The notes under the pieces are model-generated. The model was not told the origin of the DNA. It did no database searches and was given only the letters and a program-made list of their open reading frames with translations. This document shows positions 49,407 to 59,581 of a stretch of 64,000 bases of DNA, one piece after another. Position 1 is the first letter of the stretch, and every line of letters starts with the position of its first letter. The stretch is from Phormidium sp. OSCR (GTDB taxonomy: Bacteria > Cyanobacteriota > Cyanobacteriia > Cyanobacteriales > Geitlerinemataceae), in the NCBI GenBank assembly GCA_001314905.1, contig LJZT01000004.1:1-64000 (forward strand). Direction: 5' to 3'. A program made the position numbers and the translations under genes.

Positions 49407-49476
49407 AGTATTGACCTTGGCTGGGGTTTGCTAAGTAAAGACCGATTGGGTTACAGGTCTCGGTTACGGGTGTCGT

Positions 49477-49782
49477 TTACACGTCTGGGAACAGTGGGAT
49501 GGTGTCACCCTCGGCCAGACGCACAATGGCCCGTTTGTATTGGCTCTTGTAACCGATGAAGCGCCCGACCCGTTTTTTCTTGCGGGGAGGGGTGCTGGTG
49601 TTGACGGAAATGACCTTGACATCAAAGACTTGTTCGACGGCAGCCTTGATTTCCGGCTTGGTCGCTTTGGGCGATACGTCGAAGACATATTGATTGGTCT
49701 CCATCAACAACGTAGCTTTCTCGGTGATGATGGGACGTTTGATGAGGTCGGACAGGGTACGGGGGTCAAGGGGTTTAGTCAT
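49477..49782 (-). CDS. rplW: 50S ribosomal protein L23
   Basis: [48 protein letters not shown]. Confidence 0.97.
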   Translation of the reverse strand: MTKPLDPRTLSDLIKRPIITEKATLLMETNQYVFDVSPKATKPEIKAAVEQVFDVKVISVNTSTPPRKKKRVGRFIGYKSQYKRAIVRLAEGDTIPLFPDV

Positions 49783-50407
49783 TGTAAACCTCGTGAATCT
49801 TGGCTAACCCAGCCGCCGTGGTAATGATGGTGTCGGCGTGCAAGAGGTCGTAAACGTTGAGATTAGTCGCGGTAATCACTTTCAAGCGCTCTAGGTTCCG
49901 GGCCGACAGATAGATGTTGTCGGGTAGTTCGGGCAAAATCAGCAGGGCTTTTTGCTCGGACTCGACTCCCCAACGCTTGAGAGCGGCGGCTAAGTCTTGG
50001 GTTTTGGGACGGGGAAATTCTTCGGCGAACTCTTCGACCACAATGAGGTCTTCACAGCGACTTTGGAAGGCTGTTCTGAGGGCCAGCCGCCGTTCCTTGC
50101 GGTTCATTTTGAGGTTGTAATCCCGAGGTTTGGGGCCAAAAATGACACCACCACCTCTCCAGAGGGGAGAACGGATAGAACCGGCGCGAGCGCGACCTGT
50201 TCCTTTTTGCCGCCAGGGTTTGCGACCGCCACCGCGCACTTCAGCGCGGGTTTTACTCGATGCGGTTCCTTGGCGGGCATTCGTCATCTGACGCACGAGG
50301 GCGCGATGGACGATGTGGGCTGCGGTTTCTTCTTTGGCAACGTTGAGGTCAAGGGAAGCTTGTCCCACTTCTTCACCTTGCCAGTTGCGAACGACACAAT
50401 TAACCAT
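49775..50407 (-). CDS. rplD: 50S ribosomal protein L4
   Basis: [48 protein letters not shown]. Confidence 0.98.
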   Translation of the reverse strand: MVNCVVRNWQGEEVGQASLDLNVAKEETAAHIVHRALVRQMTNARQGTASSKTRAEVRGGGRKPWRQKGTGRARAGSIRSPLWRGGGVIFGPKPRDYNLKMNRKERRLALRTAFQSRCEDLIVVEEFAEEFPRPKTQDLAAALKRWGVESEQKALLILPELPDNIYLSARNLERLKVITATNLNVYDLLHADTIITTAAGLAKIHEVYND

Positions 50408-50442
50408 GTTGATTGTCTGTGTTTTGTTCCAGGATGGGACGT

Positions 50443-51081
50443 TTACGATTCGCCAACGATGTTGGCTGGACTAATGCTCAATACTGTGCCAGGTTTGCCG
50501 GGGACGGCGCCTTTGACGAGGATTAAGTTGTTGTCGAGGTCGGTTTTGACGACGGTGAGTTTACGCACGGTGACGCGATTGCCGCCTTTACGGCCGGCCA
50601 TCCGTTTACCGGGATAGACCCGACCAGGGGTGGTTCCGGCGCCGGTTGAACCGGGCAGGCGGTGGTTTTTGGAGCCGTGAGACATTGGCCCACGTTTGAA
50701 GTTGTGGCGCTTTTGATATCCGGCAAATCCTCGACCGATGCTGTTGCCGCTCACGTCGATGAGTTGACCATCGCTGAACAGCTCTACGGTGAGGGTTTGC
50801 CCTAGTTCATATTCACTCACACTCTGCGGTTTGTATTCACGGAGGTGACGCAGAGGGGGGGCATCGGATTTTTTCAGATGACCCAGTAAAGGTTGGTTAA
50901 GGTTTTTAGGTTTAACTTCCTCGTAACCAATTTGGACGGCTTCGTAGCCGTCGGTCTCTTTGGTCTTGATTTGCGTGATTTTACACGGACCGGCTTCGAC
51001 GACTGTAACGGGGATGGCTTTGCCATCTTCGCTAAAGATTTGGGTCATGCCGACCTTTTTGCCGAGAATCCCAACAGACAC
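50443..51081 (-). CDS. rplC: 50S ribosomal protein L3
   Basis: GTG start [35 protein letters not shown]. Confidence 0.96.
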   Translation of the reverse strand: MSVGILGKKVGMTQIFSEDGKAIPVTVVEAGPCKITQIKTKETDGYEAVQIGYEEVKPKNLNQPLLGHLKKSDAPPLRHLREYKPQSVSEYELGQTLTVELFSDGQLIDVSGNSIGRGFAGYQKRHNFKRGPMSHGSKNHRLPGSTGAGTTPGRVYPGKRMAGRKGGNRVTVRKLTVVKTDLDNNLILVKGAVPGKPGTVLSISPANIVGES

Positions 51082-51784
51082 GGTACTGCTTTCTCCTTGT
51101 TTCGCCACTACACAGACTGAAGATAGGTGGGCTGCGATCGCACCCAAGAGTTCAACGTCGCGCCAGGCCAACACCAAGTCACGCTAGAACGGCACTCCGG
51201 GTTGGGAGTGCGTCTGAGGGTGATCTTGGCGATCGCAGATTTGTTGGCTGGGGTTTCGCGAAAGCTGATTCCGAGGCGACCGAGTTTAACTCGGTTGAGA
51301 CTTAGGAAAATTCAGCACTATGCTAGGAATTGACCCAGTATCCCCGGATTGACCTGCTTAAGTCTCGCTGAGGAGAACTCAAACAACCCATCTCCGTCTT
51401 CCCGTATTGTCTCAAATTTAGGGTTTGAGACGCTGGGAAAAGCCTCTACGCTTGCGACCGGTATGCCTTGCTGGGAAACTAGCCAGTCCCAACTTAGGCG
51501 GCGCGATGCAATGAACGACTCAGGTGGAGTCGTATGTGCGCTTCTTACGAGTTTCAGTCGCAACTTCCTAATATATAGTATTTTGTGGCGAGTGTCTAGG
51601 TAAAGAGGGAATCTTTTTTTGAGGACGATGCTTCGGGAGGGGCGATCGCCCCTCGGGATTCGAGGCTAGGGCTAGGCTTGGGTCTATACTAGGGTCTGAG
51701 CGGTGGTCTGAGCGGTGATTGCCGTTTCCGCACGCTTCGCGATCGCCCACAAATTGCACTCAATAGAATCTTACAGATTAAATT

Positions 51785-52258
51785 ATGGGACTCTTGATCA
51801 ACGGTAAAAAATTTCTACGAGACTTGGAGAATGCCGGGTCTTTAGCAGTGTATGCTCCCCTCGAAGGCGGGTTCGCGGGTCGCTATCAACGACGTGTCCG
51901 AGCCGCTGGCTATAGCAACGTCACCCTCAACGCTCGCGGCTTAGGAGATTTATCAGCGTATCTGATGGGCGTTCATGGGGTGCGTCCGCCCCACTTAGGG
52001 AAAAAAGACTATGGCGATGGTGCAGTGGGTCCCATTGCCTATCTCCCCCCAGTGGTGACGACGGAATTGGAGAATCTCCCCAAAGACTGCAAAGGGCTAT
52101 TGCTTTGGATTATCGACGGTCGAGTTCTCTCTCGTCAAGAACTCGAATATCTAACGGCATTGCCGAAACTTGAACCCCGCGTCAAAGTGGTGGTTGAAGT
52201 CGGCGGCGAGCGATTTGTCCGCTGGATGCACTTGGAAGAAGCCCTAGTTCCGGCTTAA
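51785..52258 (+). CDS. ndhN: NAD(P)H-quinone oxidoreductase subunit N
   Basis: MGLLINGKKFLRDLENAGSLAVYAPLEGGFAGRYQRRVRAAGYS; cyanobacterial NDH-1 subunit. Confidence 0.95.
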   Translation: MGLLINGKKFLRDLENAGSLAVYAPLEGGFAGRYQRRVRAAGYSNVTLNARGLGDLSAYLMGVHGVRPPHLGKKDYGDGAVGPIAYLPPVVTTELENLPKDCKGLLLWIIDGRVLSRQELEYLTALPKLEPRVKVVVEVGGERFVRWMHLEEALVPA

Positions 52259-52292
52259 TTTCCCCAGTATTGCGATCGCATCCAACCCCAGC

Positions 52293-52318
52293 CCCCCAGT
52301 TTGTCCTCAGACTGGGGG
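52293..52318. terminator. Hairpin between convergent ndhN and Uma2 gene
   Basis: cccccagt ttgtcctcag actggggg inverted repeat. Confidence 0.65.
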
Positions 52319-52348
52319 TTCCTCTCGTCAAAGCTGACTGGTTAAGAG

Positions 52349-53062
52349 TTATTCATCTACGTCTTGTCCCAGTTGTCGTAGGCGAGCCTCCAGTTCACGC
52401 ACTCGTTGCTCAGCATTATCGGCCCGCTGACGTTCAGCTTCAGCTTGTTTAGCCAGTTCCGTGGGGGTGAGAAACCGCTGTCCATCGGGGCGGTAGATGG
52501 TGAATTGGTCGTCTTGTAGGTCAAAACGAATCCCTAAGCGGGGACTGGTCCAAGTTTCGGGGCTGTCGATGACGCTGAGGCCACCCGTCTCATCCCGTAG
52601 CCACCCGTGAAAGTCGAGGCGATCTGGATCGAAGATGTAGTATTCCTCCACGCCATACTGGTCATAAAACTTGAGCTTTTTCGCCATTTCTTTAAGGCGA
52701 TTACCGGGGGAGAGGATCTCAAAAACCACTTGCGGGGCAATGTTCTCTTCCTCCCATTGTTTATAACTGCCGCGATCGCCCTTCGGTCGTCCAATCGCAA
52801 CCATGACATCAGGGGCTTGACGCAGTTTATTATCACCTTCCTGGGGATACCAGAGTAAATCTCCAGCTACGAAGATATCGTCGCGGTCAGCAAAGAGAAT
52901 TTCTAGGTTCTCCTTAATCGTGACAATCCAACGGAATTGCTTGGTGTTGTCGGACATGGGGTTTCCGTCGCAATCGGGGTAGATGATGGGGGCTTGGGTT
53001 TTCTCAGAGGCGATCGTCATAGCAGTCATCCCACTGTTTAGGTACAGCCATTCATGCTTCAA
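52349..53062 (-). CDS. Uma2 family endonuclease-like protein
   Basis: YPDCDGNPMSDNTKQFRWIVTIKENLEILF, GDRGSYKQWEEENIAPQVVFEILSPGN; C-terminal coiled coil. Confidence 0.9.
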   Translation of the reverse strand: MKHEWLYLNSGMTAMTIASEKTQAPIIYPDCDGNPMSDNTKQFRWIVTIKENLEILFADRDDIFVAGDLLWYPQEGDNKLRQAPDVMVAIGRPKGDRGSYKQWEEENIAPQVVFEILSPGNRLKEMAKKLKFYDQYGVEEYYIFDPDRLDFHGWLRDETGGLSVIDSPETWTSPRLGIRFDLQDDQFTIYRPDGQRFLTPTELAKQAEAERQRADNAEQRVRELEARLRQLGQDVDE

Positions 53063-53107
53063 ATTATAGGAAATCCTCTAATTTCTAGGGTCTGAACCCG
53101 GCGACCG

Positions 53108-53821
53108 ATGATGAAGTTCAACATTAAAATGGAATCTACTGTTGATTCACTCCAACCTGGACTCATGGTTCAACCCCCTGTTCCCTCTCATCTTCTTTAC
53201 CCTGACTCCGACGGTAAGCCAATGGCAGAAAACACGCTCCAGTATCGCTGGATTGTTCGTTTGGTGACCAACCTCAAGCAACTGCTTAAGGATGAGATGG
53301 CGTTTGTTGCAGGGGATTTGCTCTGGTATCCGGTTCAGGTTGAGCATCCCCCGGCTCCCTGTCAAGCTCCTGATGCCATGGTGGTGTTGGGTCGTCCCGA
53401 TGGCGATCGCGGCAGTTACAAACAATGGGAGGAAGATAACATGGCGCCCCAAGTAGTGTTTGAAATCCTCTCTCCGAGTAACACTATGAGCGAGATGGCG
53501 GCGAAACAGCAGTTTTATGAGCAATATGGGGTGCTGGAGATGTTTTTTTATAATCCCCAATCTCATGATTTTTGGGGCTATCAACGGGCGGCGGCAACGG
53601 ATCGCTTTGTGTTAGTCACGCCGCTACACTTGCCCTGGACTTCCCCACTGTTGAACATTCGCTTTGAACGGTCTGGGGATGGGTTAGTTCTCTATCATCC
53701 TGACGGGGAGCCGTTTAAGGAGCCGGGGGAGTTGTTTGCAGAACGGGATTTGGCTCGACAGGAACGCGATCGCGCCTTGGCGAAACTGCGAGAACTCGGG
53801 ATTGACCCGGAAACCCTTTGA
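53108..53821 (+). CDS. Uma2 family endonuclease-like protein (divergent paralogue of 52349..53062)
   Basis: YPDSDGKPMAENTLQYRWIVRLVTNLKQLL, GDRGSYKQWEEDNMAPQVVFEILSPSN. Confidence 0.9.
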   Translation: MMKFNIKMESTVDSLQPGLMVQPPVPSHLLYPDSDGKPMAENTLQYRWIVRLVTNLKQLLKDEMAFVAGDLLWYPVQVEHPPAPCQAPDAMVVLGRPDGDRGSYKQWEEDNMAPQVVFEILSPSNTMSEMAAKQQFYEQYGVLEMFFYNPQSHDFWGYQRAAATDRFVLVTPLHLPWTSPLLNIRFERSGDGLVLYHPDGEPFKEPGELFAERDLARQERDRALAKLRELGIDPETL

Positions 53822-53921
53822 CTTAGCGAATTAGAGCGGTTGGCAGAGACCCCTGAGATGATGCCATAGCTGCATTTTGAGGCGTTCACCCAGGGAAGTC
53901 TCCGGTTCAGTCCCTGACTCC

Positions 53922-54803
53922 CTAACGGGGGTCGCCAATCAACACCAACGGCGACCAAAAATAAGGATGACGGTCAGACTGACTTAACTTCGCCTGACGC
54001 AACGCCTCAGCTTTAGTCAACCCCTCCTCTATCACCAGACGATAAAACTCCGTCGTCACCGCCTCCGTGGCCTGGTCATCCACATTCCACAAGGTCGCCA
54101 TCAACGCCCGGGCTCCGGCACGTTCCCAAATATAAGCCATCCCCATAATCGCATCCCCATCGAGATTGGTCTGTAACGCCGTCTGACAGGCCGTTAAAGC
54201 CACCAATTGCGTATCCTGCAACCCCAGTAACGCCGCATCCGCTAGAGGATAGTCCTCATCGGCAAATAACAGGGTATTGGGTTGCATATCAGTTTCTCGT
54301 CGTTCCTCATCCTCACAAATTTCTTGCCCCCGCAAACAACAGCCCAATTGCTGAAAACAGCCGTGGGTGGCTAGATGTAGGTAGCGATGACGGGACGATT
54401 GACGTTTGAACTGTTCCAGAGTGGCGGCGTCTTGGCGGTAAATCTCGCTGTCTGGGGCCAACTCCAGGAGGGCATCGACTTCGGCTTCGGTTCCAGGGAG
54501 ATTAAAGGGGTCTTCCGGTCGGGGATTGGCGAAAGCGAGAACTCGGTAGCTGGGAGTCAGTCGCGGGGAGACGAAGGCAGAAACCAAGGCGGCGGCGATT
54601 AGGGTTCCTCCCAGTTTGCGATGCTGTTTGATGGTCGCGCCAATGCCCAGGACTCCCAGGAGGAGGGGAATTGTCCAGAGGGGAAAGGTGTCCGACAGTC
54701 TCCCCTGCACCAACACCGTCTCTGCCCCCACCCTCGGAGCGAGAGACCCCATGCCCAACAGCAGCGAAACCGTCAACAGCGAACCCACCCAGCGTCGAGT
54801 CAT
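53922..54803 (-). CDS. Short membrane-anchored CHAT-domain protein
   Basis: Signal peptide/TM N-terminus; His in HRYLHLATHGCF and Cys in LVALTACQTAL; C-terminal SVRHPYFWSPLVLIGD-like motif. Confidence 0.85.
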   Translation of the reverse strand: MTRRWVGSLLTVSLLLGMGSLAPRVGAETVLVQGRLSDTFPLWTIPLLLGVLGIGATIKQHRKLGGTLIAAALVSAFVSPRLTPSYRVLAFANPRPEDPFNLPGTEAEVDALLELAPDSEIYRQDAATLEQFKRQSSRHRYLHLATHGCFQQLGCCLRGQEICEDEERRETDMQPNTLLFADEDYPLADAALLGLQDTQLVALTACQTALQTNLDGDAIMGMAYIWERAGARALMATLWNVDDQATEAVTTEFYRLVIEEGLTKAEALRQAKLSQSDRHPYFWSPLVLIGDPR

Positions 54804-55135
54804 CGCTCAACTCTCCCTGTAACTGCCTCTCCTCTATTATTCCTTAACTTCCCCCACTTGGCAGCTTCCTTGGCTTCGCAGAGAGTGATAGCGGTTGCTA
54901 TCATAGACACAACTTGCCTCTGTTTCTCTAGGCGTTTTTCACCGCCCTAGGTTTCACCCCAAAGGAGTCCTCTGGTCATGCCCCACCCCTTAAAACCAGC
55001 CGATCACAACAGAACCTTTATCCCGAAAACAGATTGCCATTCTAGCAAGTTGCTTGTGAGTATCTGGCAGCGAGTCGTAAACTAGAGCTGTTGGGATAGG
55101 CACAAAGACCCGATTGCATAAAGGAATTTAGCAAA

Positions 55136-55378
55136 ATGACCACCGAACAACTATTAGAAAAGTGGAAAACCTTAGACCCTGAGCAACAGCAACAAGTTCT
55201 TGCTTTTATTGAGGTCATTCATCCAACCCCAAAACCGACTCAATCTAGTTCCCGCTTAGGACAACAACTCAGAAAAATCCGCCAAGAAATTATAGAGTCG
55301 GGACCCCCATTATTAACATCGGAAGAAATCGAACAGGAGAAAGCCGAACGTCGTGGAGGATATCTAAATCCATCATGA
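55136..55378 (+). CDS. VapB-like/DUF2281-like putative antitoxin
   Basis: MTTEQLLEKWKTLDPEQQQQVLAFIEVIHPTPKP...; stop overlaps the start of a PIN-like ORF (ATGA). Confidence 0.6.
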   Translation: MTTEQLLEKWKTLDPEQQQQVLAFIEVIHPTPKPTQSSSRLGQQLRKIRQEIIESGPPLLTSEEIEQEKAERRGGYLNPS

Positions 55379-55539
55379 TCCGAACTTTTATCGATGCGGG
55401 AGTGCTAATTTATGCGGCTCGGGGGCAAAATGAAATCGCTGAACTTGCTTTACAAGTTTTAGAACAGGAAATTGCGATCGGTGTCCCTCAAAGGGACGAG
55501 GGACAAGTGATAGACGGAGAACAGGTCTTCAATTTCTAG
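55375..55539 (+). pseudogene. Truncated PIN-domain toxin remnant
   Basis: MIRTFIDAGVLIYAARGQNEIAELALQVLEQEIAIGVPQRDEGQVIDGEQVFNF*: only the first PIN strand/helix, then a premature end. Confidence 0.6.
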
Positions 55540-55556
55540 TTTTGTTGGACCCCCAT

Positions 55557-55787
55557 TTATGATGATGCTAGAATCCGCGCTTGAGCAATTTCTCTGTCTC
55601 CAATTCCCCGCACTTGAGAACTCAAGAGAGAAACAATGGCAACGGTTTCTCCTGCGATCGTTATAAATTCTACTTCATAGCCCAAACCTTCTTGATGGAT
55701 TAGGACAACGGTGCCCATATCGCCGGATTTTAAATCATATTCCGGTAAATCTACAGTTAAAACAACTCGGTCTAATTCACTAATCAT
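55557..55787 (-). CDS. DUF4926-like small protein
   Basis: MISELDRVVLTVDLPEYDLKSGDMGTVVLIHQEGLGYEVEFITIAGETVAIVSLLSSQVR; start set at 55787, before the palindromic element. Confidence 0.75.
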   Translation of the reverse strand: MISELDRVVLTVDLPEYDLKSGDMGTVVLIHQEGLGYEVEFITIAGETVAIVSLLSSQVRGIGDREIAQARILASS

Positions 55788-55818
55788 GGGTTCCAAAATT
55801 TGTCCTCGTGACGTGGCA

Positions 55819-55990
55819 TTCCTCGTGACGTGGCTCTGCCGCGTCACGCACTCTTTGCGGCTCTGCCGCCTGTACCTTTTGTGACCAGTTGAAGCCTTTA
55901 CAGGTACAGTAGGCGGCTTAAGCCCTTGTTCCCAGACTGGAGGCAGAGCCTCCTTCAGGGCGTGACGCGGCAGAGCCACGTCACGAGGAA
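55819..55990. repeat. Fold-back element A: 31-bp perfect terminal inverted repeats with nested internal hairpins
   Basis: ttcctcgtgacgtggctctgccgcgtcacgc (55819-55849) vs exact reverse complement at 55960-55990; internal ggaggcagagcctcc. Confidence 0.9.
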
Positions 55991-56042
55991 CGAACCAAGA
56001 AACCCCATCACATCAAACAGCGAAATGGGGGTTATTTCTGAC

Positions 56043-56369
56043 TTAATCCTCCCGGTGACGACTCACTTTACTCACCACGATGTCCATTTCATCCTCGGAT
56101 AAGGGGATGATTTCATCTAACACAAACTCATAGTCAATCTGGAGTTCCAGTTTCCCCAGTAAATCATCCTCCTCCCAAGCCTCGGGACCCCGAATCGTGA
56201 TCTGGGTTTCCTGCCCCGACTGTATGGCAGAGAAGGGAACTCGCCACGTTTCTGGCTGGCCGAGATCCTCGCCGCGAATGTTGGGCCGCCCTCGCAGAAC
56301 TACCCCCTGATTTGGCTGGCGATCGCGCTCTATTTTAGCAACTTCCGTCAGGGATAATCCCTGAGATAG
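56043..56369 (-). pseudogene. Start-less open frame, probable gene remnant
   Basis: Reverse frame reads ...LSLTEVAKIERDRQPNQGVVLRGRPNIRGEDLGQPETWRVPFSAIQSGQETQITIRGPEAWEEDDLLGKLELQIDYEFVLDEIIPLSEDEMDIVVSKVSRHRED*, no start codon after the upstream stop. Confidence 0.5.
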
Positions 56370-56570
56370 TCAATCAATAACCCCAGTCAGAATCGCGTCT
56401 GGCGGCTGCTGATTGATGTGGATGGAGATTATTACATCTTCCCAGCATTGCCCGAACGGGATGAAACGCGCCGTCCGCCGGTGGTAGTGGTTCCTCGCAG
56501 TCAGGAGGGCGATCGCCTAATTCTGGTTCGGCCCACTCTCAGGCGAGATGTTCCTGGCTTAACCCCCTAA
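56370..56570 (+). pseudogene. Start-less open frame, probable gene remnant
   Basis: SINNPSQNRVWRLLIDVDGDYYIFPALPERDETRRPPVVVVPRSQEGDRLILVRPTLRRDVPGLTP*, no start codon. Confidence 0.45.
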
Positions 56571-56771
56571 GGGGCGATCGCCCAATCCCCCAACCCCGTT
56601 TTCCAGAGGATGTCCTTTGTTATGAATCTTAATCTACGGTTTATCGGTCAAGATACGAGAGTTTGCTATAATCTCGGAACGACAGTCCGAACCTTAACCC
56701 CAAAATAGCGGGGAGACTTGTGGGAGACTGTAGCTGATGCAACGATTGCGAGAAACAAGCCAAAAACGACC

Positions 56772-57380
56772 ATGAGCGATCGCCCCCAAGGACAACTCAC
56801 CCGAGCCAGTCGCCAACCCTGTGTGACTCCTCGTTCCCTCCCTCCGAGTCCCGAACCGACGTTTTACTACTTCGCCTATGGGAGTTGTATGTGTCCCGTG
56901 GATTTGCAACGCACCTTAGGGGAAAATACCCGCGATTATGTCTTGGGAACCGCCACCCTACAAGGCTATCGTCTCGCCTTTAACCGTCGCTCTCAACGTC
57001 GTAACTGTGGGGTTCTCGATGTAGTTCCCGATGAAACCAGTACCGTTGAGGGGGTGCTATATCGGCTTCCCTGGCGACTGAGCGATCGCCTCGATGAGCG
57101 TGAAGAAATCCCCACTGGGGGCTATCGTCGCGAAACTATCAGCGTTCAATGTGGCGATCGCCACTATAGCCAAGTGCGAACCTATGTGGTGGTGAACAAA
57201 CTCCCCGCTGAACTGGCTCCCAACGATTGGTATTTCAGTGTTGTCTTACGGGGTGCGATTACCTGTGGACTCTCGGAACCCTATTGCTGGCAATTATTTG
57301 AGCATATGTATCGCTTACAGCAAGGACAGGGAATCCCCCGACCCCTGCAACCCAATTGTTTTTTACCGCGATCGGCTTAA
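56772..57380 (+). CDS. Gamma-glutamylcyclotransferase (AIG2-like) family protein
   Basis: FYYFAYGSCMCPVDLQRTLGENTRDYVLGTATLQGYRLAFNRRS; start trimmed to MSDRPQ. Confidence 0.85.
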   Translation: MSDRPQGQLTRASRQPCVTPRSLPPSPEPTFYYFAYGSCMCPVDLQRTLGENTRDYVLGTATLQGYRLAFNRRSQRRNCGVLDVVPDETSTVEGVLYRLPWRLSDRLDEREEIPTGGYRRETISVQCGDRHYSQVRTYVVVNKLPAELAPNDWYFSVVLRGAITCGLSEPYCWQLFEHMYRLQQGQGIPRPLQPNCFLPRSA

Positions 57381-57396
57381 AAGGGATAGGTTTACC

Positions 57397-57516
57397 CCTC
57401 GTGTCATGGCTGAAGCCGTGACAGGTTTTCTGGGAGGCTCTGCCGCCTGTCCTCGGGAGGCAGAGCCTCCCCAAGAGCATGACTTGGCTCGAGCCAAGTC
57501 ACGAGGAACAAGGGGA
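57397..57516. repeat. Fold-back element B, related to element A
   Basis: cccctcgtgtcatggct...ggaggctctgcc..ggcagagcctcc..ttggctcgagccaa..gtcacgaggaac; shares ggctctgccgcctgt and (g)tcacgaggaac with element A. Confidence 0.75.
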
Positions 57517-57583
57517 TGAATTCCCCCTGAGACAACAGGTGTCTCAGGGAGATTTTCTATGTCAATTATCCATTCCCATCGCC

Positions 57584-58570
57584 CTAAGCCCCCAAACTCA
57601 CCAAACTCAGTAACGTCTCAACCCGTTGGGCAACCGTATAACTCACCTGTTGCGCCCAGGGAAGACTATCCAGGGCCATGCTGCCACAGAGCAACATCAT
57701 ATAGAGAATCGAATACTTAAACAGCGATCGCGCCACCTCTGTATTCTCACAATCCCCCAACAACTGCCACGCCTTCTTAACAAAGGGAATACTCAGGGCG
57801 ATCGCCAACAGACCATACACCAGACCACAATTCCCCAACGGATAAATCAATAACACCGTCGAAGCCAACATCAACCAGGTATAAATCCAAATCTGTTTCG
57901 CCGTCACCTCATTTCCCGCAATCACCGGCAACATCGGCACATCCACCTCCGCATACTCATCGCGGATATAAATCGCCAAGGCCCAGAAATGGGGCGGAGT
58001 CCAGAGGAAAATAATCAGGAACAACACCCAAGCCGACCAACTCACCTCACCCGTGACCGCGGCCCAACCCACCAGAGGCGGAATCGCCCCGGCTGCACCG
58101 CCAATGACGATATTTTGAGTCGAATGACGTTTCAGCCAATGGGTATAAATCAGCACATAGAAGACAATCCCCGCCTGGGCCAACAACGCCGCCAACAGAT
58201 TCGTGACCGTATTGAGGAGGATAAACGACAACCCCGCCAAAACCCCAGCAAAAACCATCGCATCGCGAACCCGAACCCGTCCCGAGGGTAACGGACGTAG
58301 GCTGGTGCGCTCCATGATTTTATCAATATCCCGGTCATAGAGACAATTGATAGTGTTGGCCGCCGCCGCTGCCAACCATCCCCCCAACAGAGTCGCCAAG
58401 AGAACAACCGGGTCAACCTGTCCCTCGGAGGCTAAGAATACCGCCGCCCCCGTCGTCACCAGTAACAAGACAATAATCCGAGGTTTGGTTAATTGGACAT
58501 AACTTTGAATAACGTCGTAAACATTGCGATTGAGGGGAGTCGAAGTCGGGGGAGAAACGGAATTTTGCAT
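57584..58570 (-). CDS. ctaB: Protoheme IX farnesyltransferase (heme O synthase)
   Basis: [49 protein letters not shown]. Confidence 0.97.
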   Translation of the reverse strand: MQNSVSPPTSTPLNRNVYDVIQSYVQLTKPRIIVLLLVTTGAAVFLASEGQVDPVVLLATLLGGWLAAAAANTINCLYDRDIDKIMERTSLRPLPSGRVRVRDAMVFAGVLAGLSFILLNTVTNLLAALLAQAGIVFYVLIYTHWLKRHSTQNIVIGGAAGAIPPLVGWAAVTGEVSWSAWVLFLIIFLWTPPHFWALAIYIRDEYAEVDVPMLPVIAGNEVTAKQIWIYTWLMLASTVLLIYPLGNCGLVYGLLAIALSIPFVKKAWQLLGDCENTEVARSLFKYSILYMMLLCGSMALDSLPWAQQVSYTVAQRVETLLSLVSLGA

Positions 58571-58648
58571 GAATTTGCCTATCCTTCTGAAATCTATCAG
58601 ATGTCTTAGGGAACGAAAGCCGTCAAAACGGCTGAAATGAAGCGTGAG

Positions 58649-59581
58649 TTAAGCGAAGTGGCTGTCCCGATTTGCCAATACTGTAAAAGCCACCAGAGTA
58701 CCAAGAAGCAATGCACCAATCGTCTGATGTGCAACTGAGAGGGGTTCAACCTGTAGCCGTAGATAAAACGTTGCTATCCCTAAGCCAATTTGTAGGGCCA
58801 GCAAGACCAAAGCGGCCTTCCCTAAGCGACGCAGGGGCCAACTCAACGCTGGAGTCCGCCAGGCCCAAACCCCTAAAGCTAAGACCGCCAGGGTTGGGGG
58901 AACCACCCCGAGTATATGGCTATTCATCACCGTACAGAGACTTTGGTAACTCAAACATTGGTGCAAGGCCCATTGAGATGCCACTAAAGCCCCTAGGAGA
59001 CTTTGGCCATAGACGAGGATGGCTGCCCCTAAACTCAGCCAACGTAGGCGGTTCGCGGTTCCATTGCCCTGGTAGGGGAGTAAGGCCACGCCAATGGTGA
59101 GAACCGTCACGAAAAATAGAAGTGCTGTTCCTAAGTGAGCCGTAACGATGTCGAAGCGTAACATCTCCGTCACCGTTAAGCCTCCTAATAGTCCTTGTAC
59201 CAGGACTAAGGCTAACGCAGCTACGGCGGCCCAGGGCAGCCAATTGGGGAGTAGGGAACGTCGCCACCAGGTTTGTCCCACCAGGGCGATGGTTAATAAG
59301 CCAATGATGGACGCATCTAAGCGGTGGAACCATTCTAGGAACACCTGTAGATTCATTTGGGCTGTTGGCACAAGCTGACCATAACAGAGGGGCCAGTCAG
59401 GGCAAGCTAAGCCGGCATTGGCAACACGGGTGGCACTGCCGATCGCCATGAGAATCACTGTTGCTATGGCGATTTTCCAGACGAGACGGCGCACCGAGGC
59501 GATCGCCTCTGGGGGCGAGAGAGTATCTGAGGACGTCGGAGTTAAAACAGAGTGAGCCATGATGTTTGCCGAATCGGTCAA
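58649..59581 (-). CDS. ctaA: Heme A synthase (COX15/CtaA family)
   Basis: GSATRVANAGLACPDWPLCYGQLVP; EWFHRLDASIIGLL; VTAHLGTALLFF; VAHQTIGALLLGTL. Confidence 0.95.
   Translation of the reverse strand: MTDSANIMAHSVLTPTSSDTLSPPEAIASVRRLVWKIAIATVILMAIGSATRVANAGLACPDWPLCYGQLVPTAQMNLQVFLEWFHRLDASIIGLLTIALVGQTWWRRSLLPNWLPWAAVAALALVLVQGLLGGLTVTEMLRFDIVTAHLGTALLFFVTVLTIGVALLPYQGNGTANRLRWLSLGAAILVYGQSLLGALVASQWALHQCLSYQSLCTVMNSHILGVVPPTLAVLALGVWAWRTPALSWPLRRLGKAALVLLALQIGLGIATFYLRLQVEPLSVAHQTIGALLLGTLVAFTVLANRDSHFA

Noticed and set aside
51318-51563. 81-aa minus-strand ORF upstream of rplC
   Set aside because: No family motif, overlaps a competing plus-strand ORF (51349..51603), in a likely promoter/leader region; insufficient support.
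54886-54903. TGATAGCGGTTGCTATCA inverted repeat as a defined operator
   Set aside because: Single occurrence seen and 7-bp arms only; mentioned with the CHAT gene but not called as a feature.
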